Assembly (NCBI GenBank): GCA_028876385.1
Contig: JAGWSF010000236.1
Span: forward strand, 1 to 33,139
Source: Acidobacteriota bacterium
Lineage (GTDB): Bacteria > Actinomycetota > Acidimicrobiia > Acidimicrobiales > Palsa-688
Reading direction: 5' to 3'
DNA length: 33,139 nt
Shown here: positions 1-6,178 of the stretch, one piece after another
Layout: every line of letters begins with the position of its first letter
Position numbering within the stretch: position 1 is the stretch's first letter
Notes under the pieces: generated by a model
Seen by the model: the letters and a program-made list of their open reading frames with translations, nothing else
Database searches by the model: none
Told to the model about the DNA's origin: nothing
Position numbers and translations under genes: made by a program

Positions 1-152
1 GCGGCCCGCCAGCGGCGGGCCGCTTCACGCATCCGGGCGGTCACCGCCTCCTCGGTGGCGGGCGCGCCGGCCAGGCGCGCCGCGGCCGCCGCCCGGCCGC
101 AACTCGGCCGGGCCCGCTCGAGCACCACGCTGATTCCCTCTGCGCTCTTCAC
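1..152 (-). CDS. Small ORF downstream of rsmH, truncated by the window edge
   Basis: A GTG codon overlaps the rsmH stop codon by four bases (GTGA) and opens a frame that runs without a stop to the window edge, about 50 codons. The visible part starts VKSAEGISVVLERARPS and continues as an alanine- and arginine-rich, probably helical and basic stretch. The overlap suggests translational coupling to rsmH. In division clusters the next gene is normally ftsL, a short protein with one membrane helix. No membrane segment is visible here, so this could be the cytoplasmic N-terminus of an FtsL-like protein or an unrelated small gene. I do not recognise the family. Confidence 0.5.
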   Translation of the reverse strand, partial: MKSAEGISVVLERARPSCGRAAAAARLAGAPATEEAVTARMREAARRWRA

Positions 153-1096
153 AACAATCCCTCCACCACCCGCAAGCGGGCGCTCTCGGCCCGATGGTTC
201 GCCGCTATCTCCTCCGCCGACGGCCCGACCGAGCCCCGGGTCACCAGCCGCACCGAGGGCTGGGCGCCGCACACGCAGGGCAGCCCGGGGGGGCACTCGC
301 AGCCCCCGGTGGCCGCCCAGCGGAAACGTTCCTTCACGATCCGGTCCTCACCGGAGTGATAAGCCAGCACGGCCATCCTCCCGCCGGCGGCCAGCCGCCC
401 GAGAGCCTGGTCGAGCGCTCCGGGAAGAATGGACAACTCCTCGTTCACCGCGATGCGGATGGCCTGGAAGACCCGTCGGGCCGGATGGCCGCCATGTCGG
501 CGGGCGGCCGCGGGTATAGCGTTTCGGACCACCTCGGCCAGTTCGGTGGTGGACGACACCGGCCGGGCCGCCACGATGCGTCGGGCGATCCGGGTGGCGA
601 AGCGCCCTTCCCCGTTGGCTCGGAAGAGCCGGGACAGCTCCGATTCGTCCCAGCCGTTGACCACGTCGGACGCCCGCAGCGAGGCGTCGGGGTCCATACG
701 CATGTCGAGGGAGCCCTCGGCCCGGTAGCTGAATCCCCGCTCGGGCCGGTCGAGCTGGGGTGAGCTCACGCCCAGGTCGAACAGCACGGCCGAAAGGCGC
801 TCTACGCCGAGCGAGTCGAGGACCTCACCGAGGCCGTCGAACCGGCGCCGGACCACCGTCGCCCGGTCCCCGAAGCGGGCCAGGTTGGCGGCGGCCGCCT
901 CCAGGGCGTCGGGGTCCTGGTCCAGGCCCACCAGGCGGAGCTGCGGCGCGGCGTCGAGCACGGCGGCGGCGTGGCCGGCCGCGCCCAGGGTGGCGTCGAG
1001 GTACACGCCTGCGGGGGTGGGGGCCAGGAACTCCACTACTTCGGCCGCCATCACGGGGCGATGGTCGAAGCTCACCCCTGCACCGCACCAGACCAT
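149..1096 (-). CDS. rsmH: 16S rRNA (cytosine(1402)-N4)-methyltransferase RsmH
   Basis: RsmH (MraW) N4-methylates C1402 of 16S rRNA in the ribosomal P site using SAM. The protein shows the family's ordered motifs: FDHRPVMAAEVV at the start, the SAM-binding DATLGAAGHA, LVGLDQDP, FDLGVSSPQLD, RGFSYR with LDMRMDP, and GGHPARRVFQAIRIAVNEEL. The cysteine-rich loop GGCECPPGLPCVCG lies near the C-terminus. I chose ATG 1096 (315 aa, the usual length) because GGAGGG sits 6 nt upstream. A GTG at 1075 would also fit. The same frame is open upstream to an ATG at 1297 that overlaps the mraZ stop codon (ATGA). Starting there would add 67 residues encoded partly by the tandem repeat. It is second in the mraZ operon. 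Confidence 0.93.
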   Translation of the reverse strand: MVWCGAGVSFDHRPVMAAEVVEFLAPTPAGVYLDATLGAAGHAAAVLDAAPQLRLVGLDQDPDALEAAAANLARFGDRATVVRRRFDGLGEVLDSLGVERLSAVLFDLGVSSPQLDRPERGFSYRAEGSLDMRMDPDASLRASDVVNGWDESELSRLFRANGEGRFATRIARRIVAARPVSSTTELAEVVRNAIPAAARRHGGHPARRVFQAIRIAVNEELSILPGALDQALGRLAAGGRMAVLAYHSGEDRIVKERFRWAATGGCECPPGLPCVCGAQPSVRLVTRGSVGPSAEEIAANHRAESARLRVVEGLL

Positions 1097-1206
1097 CCGC
1101 AGCCCTCCGACCGGCGTGCCGTCGGGATTTCTCCCCGAGTCGGCGAAGTGGAAGCGGGCGGAGAAGGGGACTTCCACCCTGCTGGTCGAAGGGCTGCGCA
1201 TGAGCC

Positions 1207-1278
1207 GGTGCTGCTCGGTGAAACGGTGCTGTTCGGTGAAACGGTGCTGCTCGGTGAAACGGTGCTGCTCGCTGAAAC
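1207..1278 (-). repeat. Four tandem copies of an 18-bp unit between mraZ and rsmH
   Basis: Four head-to-tail units of ggtgctgctcggtgaaac (plus strand) lie at 1207-1224, 1225-1242, 1243-1260 and 1261-1278. Copy 2 has one change (gttc for gctc) and copy 4 has one change (cgct for cggt). The period equals six codons. In the minus-strand rsmH frame it encodes HRFTEQ repeated, so copy-number change would not break that frame. Confidence 0.95.
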
Positions 1279-1293
1279 AGGTGACATGGCCGG

Positions 1294-1713
1294 TCATCCC
1301 CCGATCAGGGATGCATCCCCGGCCGCTCCGTGAACCTCCCACAGCTGCGGGTTCCACAGCTCGATGTGGGTCAGAGCGCCATGCACCAGCACGGTGCTGC
1401 TCTCGGGCAACTCGGCGAACTCGCGGAGGTAGGGCGGCAGCGCCACCCGGCCCTGCCGGTCGAGGTCCACCTCGGCCGATCCCATCGACCAGGCCCGGGC
1501 CCGGGCCCGCTCCTCGGGCGTCCCGTCCATGAGCAGCGCCATCTCGTCGGCCTTGCGGTCGAAAGCTTCGGGGGTCCAGATGGCGAGGCAGCGCTCGTTG
1601 TACTTGGAGACGACGGCGAGGGAGTCGAAGCTGGCCCGAAAGCGCGCCGGAAGGATCACTCGTCCCTTTCCATCCAGGGAGTGCTCGTACCTCCCAACGA
1701 ACCTCGTTGCCAC
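1294..1713 (-). CDS. mraZ: Transcriptional regulator / division-cluster protein MraZ
   Basis: MraZ is a DNA-binding protein that represses its own division-cluster promoter. This 139-residue protein has the usual length and both SpoVT-AbrB-like half domains: YEHSLDGKGRVILPARFR near residues 9-26 and VDLDRQGRVALPPYLREF near residues 82-99. The start is GTG 1713, with GGAG about 10 nt upstream. It is the first gene of the minus-strand cluster mraZ-rsmH. A good promoter and a MraZ-type operator lie upstream at 1751-1803. Its TGA overlaps an ATG (ATGA) that is in frame with rsmH. Confidence 0.95.
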   Translation of the reverse strand: MATRFVGRYEHSLDGKGRVILPARFRASFDSLAVVSKYNERCLAIWTPEAFDRKADEMALLMDGTPEERARARAWSMGSAEVDLDRQGRVALPPYLREFAELPESSTVLVHGALTHIELWNPQLWEVHGAAGDASLIGG

Positions 1714-1750
1714 TTTCCACAGACTCCGTCCCGAATGACCTCAGGGCCCC

Positions 1751-1803
1751 TCCCCTTCGCGCCACTAGGCCCCACTTTATGGTCCAACCCTCCACCGTGT
1801 CAA
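1751..1803 (-). promoter_or_regulatory. mraZ promoter with MraZ-type operator
   Basis: Read on the minus strand, a perfect -35 TTGACA (1803-1798) is followed after 16-17 bp by a -10-like CATAAA/ATAAAG (about 1781-1775). Directly downstream come three G-rich pentamers at 10-bp spacing: GTGGG (1775-1771), GTGGC (1765-1761) and GGGGA (1755-1751), separated by 5-bp spacers. Known MraZ operators are direct repeats of TGGGN with 5-bp spacers, and this array fits that layout with decay in the third box. It would overlap the transcription start, as expected for autorepression. Confidence 0.6.
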
Positions 1804-1834
1804 CGATTCCCCCCCCTCGACGGTCAAGTGATGC

Positions 1835-1959
1835 CCGGATGCGCGCCGTCCGAGAACCCGGACCGGCGACGGCAGCGCCTTCGGACCCGGACGACACTCG
1901 CCCTCGGACCGAGATGACACGAGATGCGGACCGAGACGACAACACAACCGGACCGGACC
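1835..1959 (-). repeat. Dispersed ~120-bp repeat, copy A (upstream of mraZ)
   Basis: This stretch matches the reverse complement of 23713-23837. Over the best 108 bp I count about 12 mismatches (roughly 89% identity), with near-identical cores: a 48-bp block with one mismatch and a 21-bp block with none. Differences between copies are mostly non-synonymous in the frame I checked, so it does not behave like a coding sequence. Oriented toward mraZ, it ends about 120 nt before the mraZ start, just outside the promoter. Confidence 0.85.
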
Positions 1960-2272
1960 CCGGCAGCGCTGCTCCGGTCGGTGAGCTGCTATCGGCGGCG
2001 GGGTGTGCGCCATCCGGCCGGCGCGGTACGCCGAAACGCCGGCGGCCCTCCGCGCCTGTGCACAGAGACGTCGGCCGGTGGTCGTCGACCCAGTGCTCAT
2101 GCGCTGAGCCTGGTAATGGCTACCTGACCGGGCGCCCTCGTCCTCCCCGGCGGGTAGCTCAGGCGAAGCCGTGCCGTAGATGCGGTGAGCGGCCACGAGG
2201 GCCCGAGCACCGTGGATCCCAAGTGGTGTTGACCGACGTGGTCGGGAGCGAGGGTTGGGGGTAATAGGCTCG

Positions 2273-2665
2273 CTACGAACGAGCCAACGCCTGCCATACC
2301 GTCGAGCCGTCGACGATTCGGCGGGCGACGTCGTCGCCCTGGCCCGCATCCACGAGCGCCCGGGCCACCAGCTGGGCTCCGAGCGCCACGCGCCCCTCAA
2401 GGGTCGTCTCAGCCCCCAATGCTGCCTCGGCGGCCTCCAGGATGGGCAGGTGGCCAGACAGCATCGCTCCAGGCGGCAGGGCGGCCATGAGCGCTGCCGG
2501 CAGCCCGTAGAGCCGGTCGAAGCGGCCGGACAGCGCCAGCGAGTCGAGGATCCTCAGGGAGAGTGTGGCGGCGACGGCCATGGCGTCGGGCGCAGAGTGA
2601 GAGCGGATGGCAGCGGCGATCCAGCGGACCGCCGCTGCCAGCTCGTCATCGGGTACCCGCTGCAT
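2273..2665 (-). CDS. Hypothetical alanine-rich helical protein
   Basis: This is a 130-residue product if read from ATG 2665 (MQRVPDDELAAAVRWIAAA), with only a weak ribosome binding site (GGAA). It is predicted by eye to be mostly helical and alanine/leucine-rich with no clear membrane segment, and it ends TVWQALARS. The frame stays open upstream to 3082, but that extension has low-complexity, non-protein-like composition and crosses the palindromic repeats, so I left it out. A 6-bp inverted repeat (2267-2272 / 2280-2285) spans the stop codon. I recognise no family; a chance ORF is possible. Confidence 0.42.
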   Translation of the reverse strand: MQRVPDDELAAAVRWIAAAIRSHSAPDAMAVAATLSLRILDSLALSGRFDRLYGLPAALMAALPPGAMLSGHLPILEAAEAALGAETTLEGRVALGAQLVARALVDAGQGDDVARRIVDGSTVWQALARS

Positions 2666-2839
2666 CGGTTCCAGAACAGCACCAGGGTGTGACAGAAGCA
2701 CGGGGCGCTCAGCTGGCCGCCAGTTCCACCTGGGAGGCCGCAGCGACGCCCCCTCTCGGGTGTGATTGCGGGGCAACTCCACCGCCACGCTCGGTGGTGT
2801 TCCGAAGCGCCCCGAGCCGTCGTTATCTCTAGTCCTCAC

Positions 2840-2857
2840 GGACATGTCCTCGCCGAG
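2840..2857 (+). repeat. Inverted repeat arm 1 (ggacatgtcctcgccgag)
   Basis: This 18-bp arm is the exact reverse complement of 3290-3307. It contains the perfect palindrome GGACATGTCC. About 12 nt before it lies GTTATCTC, which is also found inverted beyond the second arm near 3362. Confidence 0.9.
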
Positions 2858-3289
2858 GGGAAACCGGTGTAACTGCCGCGTATCGGGCCCCGGCGAGGAC
2901 GCGTTATCTGAGGCTGTCCTCGACGTCGTCGCTGTCCTCACCGGCGTTCCCGGGTACGGCGGGCCAACAGCGTTCGTCGACCCCAGCGGGCGACCGATCC
3001 GGGCCGGCGCCCAGCTGAGCCCTGATGCGCCTGGATTCAGGGGCACCAGGACGCTGTCGTCGCCACGGAACCTGGCCGCCAAGCCGTAGTGGATCTGCGG
3101 TCCGTCACCCAGGCCCTAGCGGCCCTTACGGCCCGACGGGACCCCTCTCTGGCCCGTGGCCGACCGCCATCTCGCTCAAGGTGTCAGCGGGGCAATCCGC
3201 GAGTGCACCTCTCCGCGCCGATAGCGTTGATCACGTGGTGACTATGTCGGCCAGGGGCACACTGCCGGTTCCCGTACCCGAAGAGAGGC

Positions 3290-3307
3290 TCTCGGCGAGG
3301 ACATGTC
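3290..3307 (-). repeat. Inverted repeat arm 2 (ctcggcgaggacatgtcc)
   Basis: Exact reverse complement of 2840-2857, 432 bp away. Here the palindrome extends to 14 bp, GAGGACATGTCCTC (3297-3310). An inverted GAGATAAC word follows at about 3362-3369. Confidence 0.9.
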
Positions 3308-3648
3308 CTCTCCGTCCTCGCCCTACAGCCGAGCCTGACCAGCACCTCTCCTGACCGACTCGAGATAACCGTCGATATGGCTCTGGCGCTCACCGAGACG
3401 TTCGAGATTATGTGTGGGCGTTCTGCGTTGTTCGGAGCGGCATGACGGGATCGCCTGAGCCTGGTACTCGTCCGGGCCTGGCGCGGGTGCGTGGTGTGCG
3501 CATCACGGGATGGCTCGGTTAGTTGCAGATCTGTCCCGAGCACCGCGACAGTTTCGCCCCCCGGAGGCGACGCCTGGCTATGTAGCGATGGCGGCCGCCG
3601 CGCCGGTCACCCGGCACCGGCTGGGCGGCTGTCCATGTTGGTGGTTGT

Positions 3649-4887
3649 TCAGGGGGTGGAGATGGTGAAGAAGTCGCGTGATTCGGGGGTGGGTCCGAGG
3701 TAGCGGGTGGCTGTTCGTTGCATCTGGGGGTAGAGCTTCGCGGCGTCGATGTTGGCGGGGTTGGTGGGGTTGGGGTGGGTGTAGAAGTTGAAGGTGACCC
3801 ATTCGGGGTTGATGTCTAAGGTCATGCCCCGGACTGCTCCTGCGCGCTGTAAGGACTCGGCCAGTGTTTTGGCGGTGAGGGCCGGCCCGGCTACATAGAT
3901 GACGGCTCCGGACGCGCTTACGCCGATGCCGGAGCGGGCGACCACGGTGTTGGCGCCGAGCGTGTTGCCCCAGATGTGGGTGTCGTGGTAGGTGGCGTCG
4001 GGGGCGATGCGGCCGTGGTCTACCAGCGGGACCAGGTTCTGAAGGACTGCTTCTACCTTCGGGGTCATGTTGACCTCGCTGCCCCAGGCCCCGACGTCTA
4101 CCCGCCCGTGGTTGTAGATGACCACCGACGCGGCGCCGGCGCGTAACGGGATAGCGGTGCGGCCGTCGAGGTAGAAGCCGCCCTGGGCGTCTTGGAAGCG
4201 GAACCCGCCGTTGAATGCGGCGACGGCCTTGGCGGCCGCCGTGCCGGTCAGATCCGGCGGTGTGGGCCAGGTGCCACCTGGTTCTTGGGAGCCGGGGACG
4301 AGCCGCAGGCGCAGTACGTTGGGGTCGATCCACACGGCGGTAGTGATCTGGCTGGTGTAGACGGTGTCGGCCCGGAACTGCGCTACGTACATGCCGTAGC
4401 GGCCGTCGATAACCGGCCCGGTGGGCTGCCAGGCTCCTTCGCCGGGCGGCGCAGGGCTCACCACCAGCGGCACCGGGGCCGGCGGGGCGAGATGCCCGCT
4501 CGGCGGCTTCGCCAGGGGGTGTGTGCTGGCAGCGGCGGAAGGTATCTGGTTGAGGGCCTTGGGCTGGCCGCCCCTGGCGGGAGCGTTGCTCGAGTAGTAC
4601 CAGCGTTCCATCGGGTTCACGATGAACGCACCGTGATGAGAGCGCAGCCAGTCCGCCCATTTCGCCTTGAACCCCTGATTACCCGGCGTCGCCGCCGCGC
4701 CCAGCAGAGAGATTCCGGCGAGGAGAACGATGGCGGCCACCGCTGCGCCAGCCAGGCGGCGCATGGTCCGGACAGAGCGGTTGCTGCGTGCTGCCTGCCC
4801 GCGACTTTCTCCCGGGGGGTCGGGTACGGCCAGATACCGAGACGGCAGGTGTTGTTGTGCCTTCCGGTCGAGGCTGTCGTGGGTCAC
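3649..4887 (-). CDS. Membrane-anchored phosphodiester glycosidase (NAGPA/DUF2233 family)
   Basis: The family comprises phosphodiester glycosidases that remove sugars from phosphodiester-linked polymers or act on wall glycoconjugates. The 412-residue protein has a charged 41-residue cytoplasmic N-terminus, one membrane helix at about 42-66 (RRLAGAAVAAIVLLAG), a Pro/Ala-rich linker, and a C-terminal catalytic region. Family-like motifs there include AAFNGGFRF, GAASVVIYNHGRVDVG, a VLQNLVPLVD stretch and GMTLDINPEWV. The start GTG 4887 has no ribosome binding site but overlaps by GTGA the stop codon of a 17-codon leader ORF, which could provide coupled translation. Its promoter carries the CTTCAG-N5-CTTCAG repeat shared with the adjacent two-component genes. 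Outer-face location is inferred; the exact substrate is unknown. Confidence 0.82.
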   Translation of the reverse strand: MTHDSLDRKAQQHLPSRYLAVPDPPGESRGQAARSNRSVRTMRRLAGAAVAAIVLLAGISLLGAAATPGNQGFKAKWADWLRSHHGAFIVNPMERWYYSSNAPARGGQPKALNQIPSAAASTHPLAKPPSGHLAPPAPVPLVVSPAPPGEGAWQPTGPVIDGRYGMYVAQFRADTVYTSQITTAVWIDPNVLRLRLVPGSQEPGGTWPTPPDLTGTAAAKAVAAFNGGFRFQDAQGGFYLDGRTAIPLRAGAASVVIYNHGRVDVGAWGSEVNMTPKVEAVLQNLVPLVDHGRIAPDATYHDTHIWGNTLGANTVVARSGIGVSASGAVIYVAGPALTAKTLAESLQRAGAVRGMTLDINPEWVTFNFYTHPNPTNPANIDAAKLYPQMQRTATRYLGPTPESRDFFTISTP

Positions 4888-4937
4888 GGCTTGTGAGGGC
4901 AGTGCAGAGACGCCGTCTGCTGTGAGCGAACCACCAT
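4884..4937 (-). CDS. Putative leaderless leader peptide (17 aa)
   Basis: ATG 4937 lies 6 nt after a -10-like CATCCT (4949-4944), so the transcript probably starts at or next to this ATG. The 17-codon ORF reads MVVRSQQTASLHCPHKP and ends in a TGA that overlaps the glycosidase GTG start (GTGA). This would explain how a gene without a Shine-Dalgarno sequence is translated. The evidence is positional only; peptide composition suggests no function. Confidence 0.42.
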   Translation of the reverse strand: MVVRSQQTASLHCPHKP

Positions 4938-4943
4938 GTTTTC

Positions 4944-4977
4944 AGGATGGTGGGACCGGCCTGAAGACCAGCTGAAG
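4944..4977 (-). promoter_or_regulatory. CTTCAG direct repeat and -10 for the leader/glycosidase operon
   Basis: Read on the minus strand: CTTCAG (4977-4972), 5 bp, CTTCAG (4966-4961), 11 bp, CATCCT (4949-4944), 6 bp, ATG. The 11-bp period is typical of tandem sites for OmpR/PhoB-family regulators, and placement about 11 bp before the -10 matches class II activation. Confidence 0.65.
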
Positions 4978-5000
4978 TTCGCGGGTTCTCAGGGCGGGCG

Positions 5001-5034
5001 CTTCAGTTCTGCTTCAGGGGGCCTGTCCGATACT
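5001..5034 (+). promoter_or_regulatory. CTTCAG direct repeat and -10 for the small secreted protein
   Basis: CTTCAG at 5001-5006 and 5012-5017 (11-bp period), then 11 bp, then a -10-like GATACT (5029-5034). The transcript would start near 5041, leaving a 48-nt leader with a ribosome binding site for the gene at 5089. It is divergent from the site at 4944-4977. Confidence 0.65.
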
Positions 5035-5088
5035 GACCCGGTCCTCGCAAGCCGCGGGGACGAAAGAGATCACAAGCTAGGAGCAGTC

Positions 5089-5382
5089 ATGATTCTCAAG
5101 CACAAGATCCTGATTTTCGGGTCGTCTCTGGTGGGTATGGGGGTGGGTTCGCTCGGTCTGGGCGTGGCGCACGCCCAGACCACCACTCCACCGGCAGCGG
5201 TGACCACCGCAGGTCACACCAGTGCTAGCACGGGGGCTGTTGACAGCCCCGAGGTCGCCGCAGCGGCTGTCGAGTCCGACGGCCCCGGCGGCCACCAAGA
5301 CGCCAACGGTGCCAATGTGCAGTCTGGCGGTGGCCACCAAGATGCCAACGGCAGCGACGTCTCCACCGGCGGCGGCGCCTGA
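5089..5382 (+). CDS. Small exported protein with GGHQDANG repeats
   Basis: A 97-residue protein starting at ATG 5089, with GGAG 6 nt upstream. It has a clear Sec signal peptide: MILKHK, then a hydrophobic core, then a likely signal peptidase I site after AHA (about residue 25). The mature part is about 70 residues, Ala/Thr-rich and then acidic and Gly-rich. It ends with two near-identical units, GGHQDANGANV and GGHQDANGSDV, preceded by DGPGGHQDANG. The His-Asp spacing could bind metal, but that is a guess. It lies between a glycosidase and a two-component system that share its promoter motif, so it may be a target or an extracytoplasmic partner of the kinase. Confidence 0.8.
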   Translation: MILKHKILIFGSSLVGMGVGSLGLGVAHAQTTTPPAAVTTAGHTSASTGAVDSPEVAAAAVESDGPGGHQDANGANVQSGGGHQDANGSDVSTGGGA

Positions 5383-5452
5383 CCCAGAAGGTGGCACGTG
5401 GTGTGGCCCGGGTTCGGACGGGCCCCACCACGGCCCCACAACCACAGGCCGG

Positions 5453-5485
5453 CTTCAGCGAGCCTTCAGGTACGCGCACGAGACT
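5453..5485 (+). promoter_or_regulatory. CTTCAG direct repeat and -10 for the response regulator operon
   Basis: CTTCAG at 5453-5458 and 5464-5469 (11-bp period), then 10 bp, then GAGACT (5480-5485). GTG 5492 follows after 6 nt, so the regulator mRNA is probably leaderless. It implies autoregulation. Confidence 0.62.
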
Positions 5486-5491
5486 GGGCGG

Positions 5492-6178
5492 GTGAGGCTG
5501 TTGGTGGTGGAGGACGAGAAGCGCCTGGCGGCCGCCCTCAAGGCGGGCTTGCAGCGCGAGGGTTTCGCCGTGGATGTCGCTTTGGATGGGGTCGAAGGGG
5601 AATGGCTGGCAGCAGAGAACCGCTATGACGCCATCGTCATGGACATCATGCTGCCCCGTCTCAACGGCTACCAGCTGTGTTCGAGGCTGCGTGAGCGGGG
5701 GGTGTGGACGCCGATTCTCATGCTCACGGCCAAAGATGGTGAGTACGACCAGGCTGAGGCGCTCGATACCGGCGCTGACGACTTCTTGAGCAAGCCGTTC
5801 TCCTATGTGGTCCTGCTGGCTCACATCCGGGCGCTGATGCGGCGGGCCTCGGCGCAGCGACCGCCGGTTCTGCGCTGGGGGGACCTGAGCCTGGATCCGG
5901 CTACCCGGGTCTGTGAGCGCGCCGGCGTACCGATAGATCTGACTGCTCGGGAGTTTGCCGTCTTGGAATACCTGATGCGCCGGCAGGGGGAGCTGGTCAC
6001 CAAGTCAGACATCCTCGACCATGTGTGGGACTTCGGGTTCAACGGCGACCCGAACGTGGTGGAAGTGCACATGAGTGCCCTGCGCCGCAAGATCGACAAG
6101 CCGTTCGGGCGGGCCACCATAGAGACGGTCCGCGGCGCGGGCTACAAACTGGTCGAAGCTGATGGCCGGCGCGGCTAG
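5492..6178 (+). CDS. OmpR-family two-component response regulator
   Basis: A 228-residue regulator. The receiver domain has the acidic pocket (E7, D8), phosphoacceptor D51 in YDAIVMDIMLPRLNG, T79 and K101 (SKPF). The C-terminal winged helix is of the OmpR/PhoB type, with LTAREFAVLEYLM, a DILDHVWDF segment, PNVVEVHMSALRRKID and TVRGAGYKL. I chose GTG 5492 because it gives the canonical start VRLLVVEDEKRL and sits 6 nt after a -10-like hexamer, giving a leaderless start; longer upstream frames are non-conserved. It overlaps the kinase gene by 17 nt. The CTTCAG repeat in its own promoter and in three neighbouring promoters is its likely binding site. Confidence 0.95.
   Translation: MRLLVVEDEKRLAAALKAGLQREGFAVDVALDGVEGEWLAAENRYDAIVMDIMLPRLNGYQLCSRLRERGVWTPILMLTAKDGEYDQAEALDTGADDFLSKPFSYVVLLAHIRALMRRASAQRPPVLRWGDLSLDPATRVCERAGVPIDLTAREFAVLEYLMRRQGELVTKSDILDHVWDFGFNGDPNVVEVHMSALRRKIDKPFGRATIETVRGAGYKLVEADGRRG

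Larger units (their letters stand above)
2666..3648. other. Gene-poor stretch with inverted palindromic repeats
   Basis: I see no convincing gene in this 983-bp stretch on either strand; the open frames have unnatural composition. It contains the inverted pair at 2840-2857 and 3290-3307 and repeated GTTATCT and GTCCTC words. A weak hairpin, GCCGGT (3602-3607) with ACCGGC (3616-3621), follows the glycosidase gene at 3649 but has no T-run. It may be the relic of a mobile element. Confidence 0.5.

Noticed and set aside
1207..1278. The 18-bp tandem repeat as a CRISPR array
   Set aside because: The units are directly adjacent with no spacers and no cas genes are present.
1297..1945. A 598-codon minus-strand frame beginning at 1945 that includes rsmH
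   Set aside because: It runs across the mraZ gene in another frame and the promoter region; only the part from 1096 (or at most 1297) is supported.
2152..2163. A GGGTAGCTCAGG stretch resembling a tRNA D-arm
   Set aside because: There is no matching acceptor stem, anticodon arm or GTTCGA T-loop at the right distances.
2666..3082. Upstream extension of the hypothetical gene at 2273 to 3082
   Set aside because: Composition is not protein-like and it crosses the inverted palindromic repeats; an ATG at 2665 is a simpler start.
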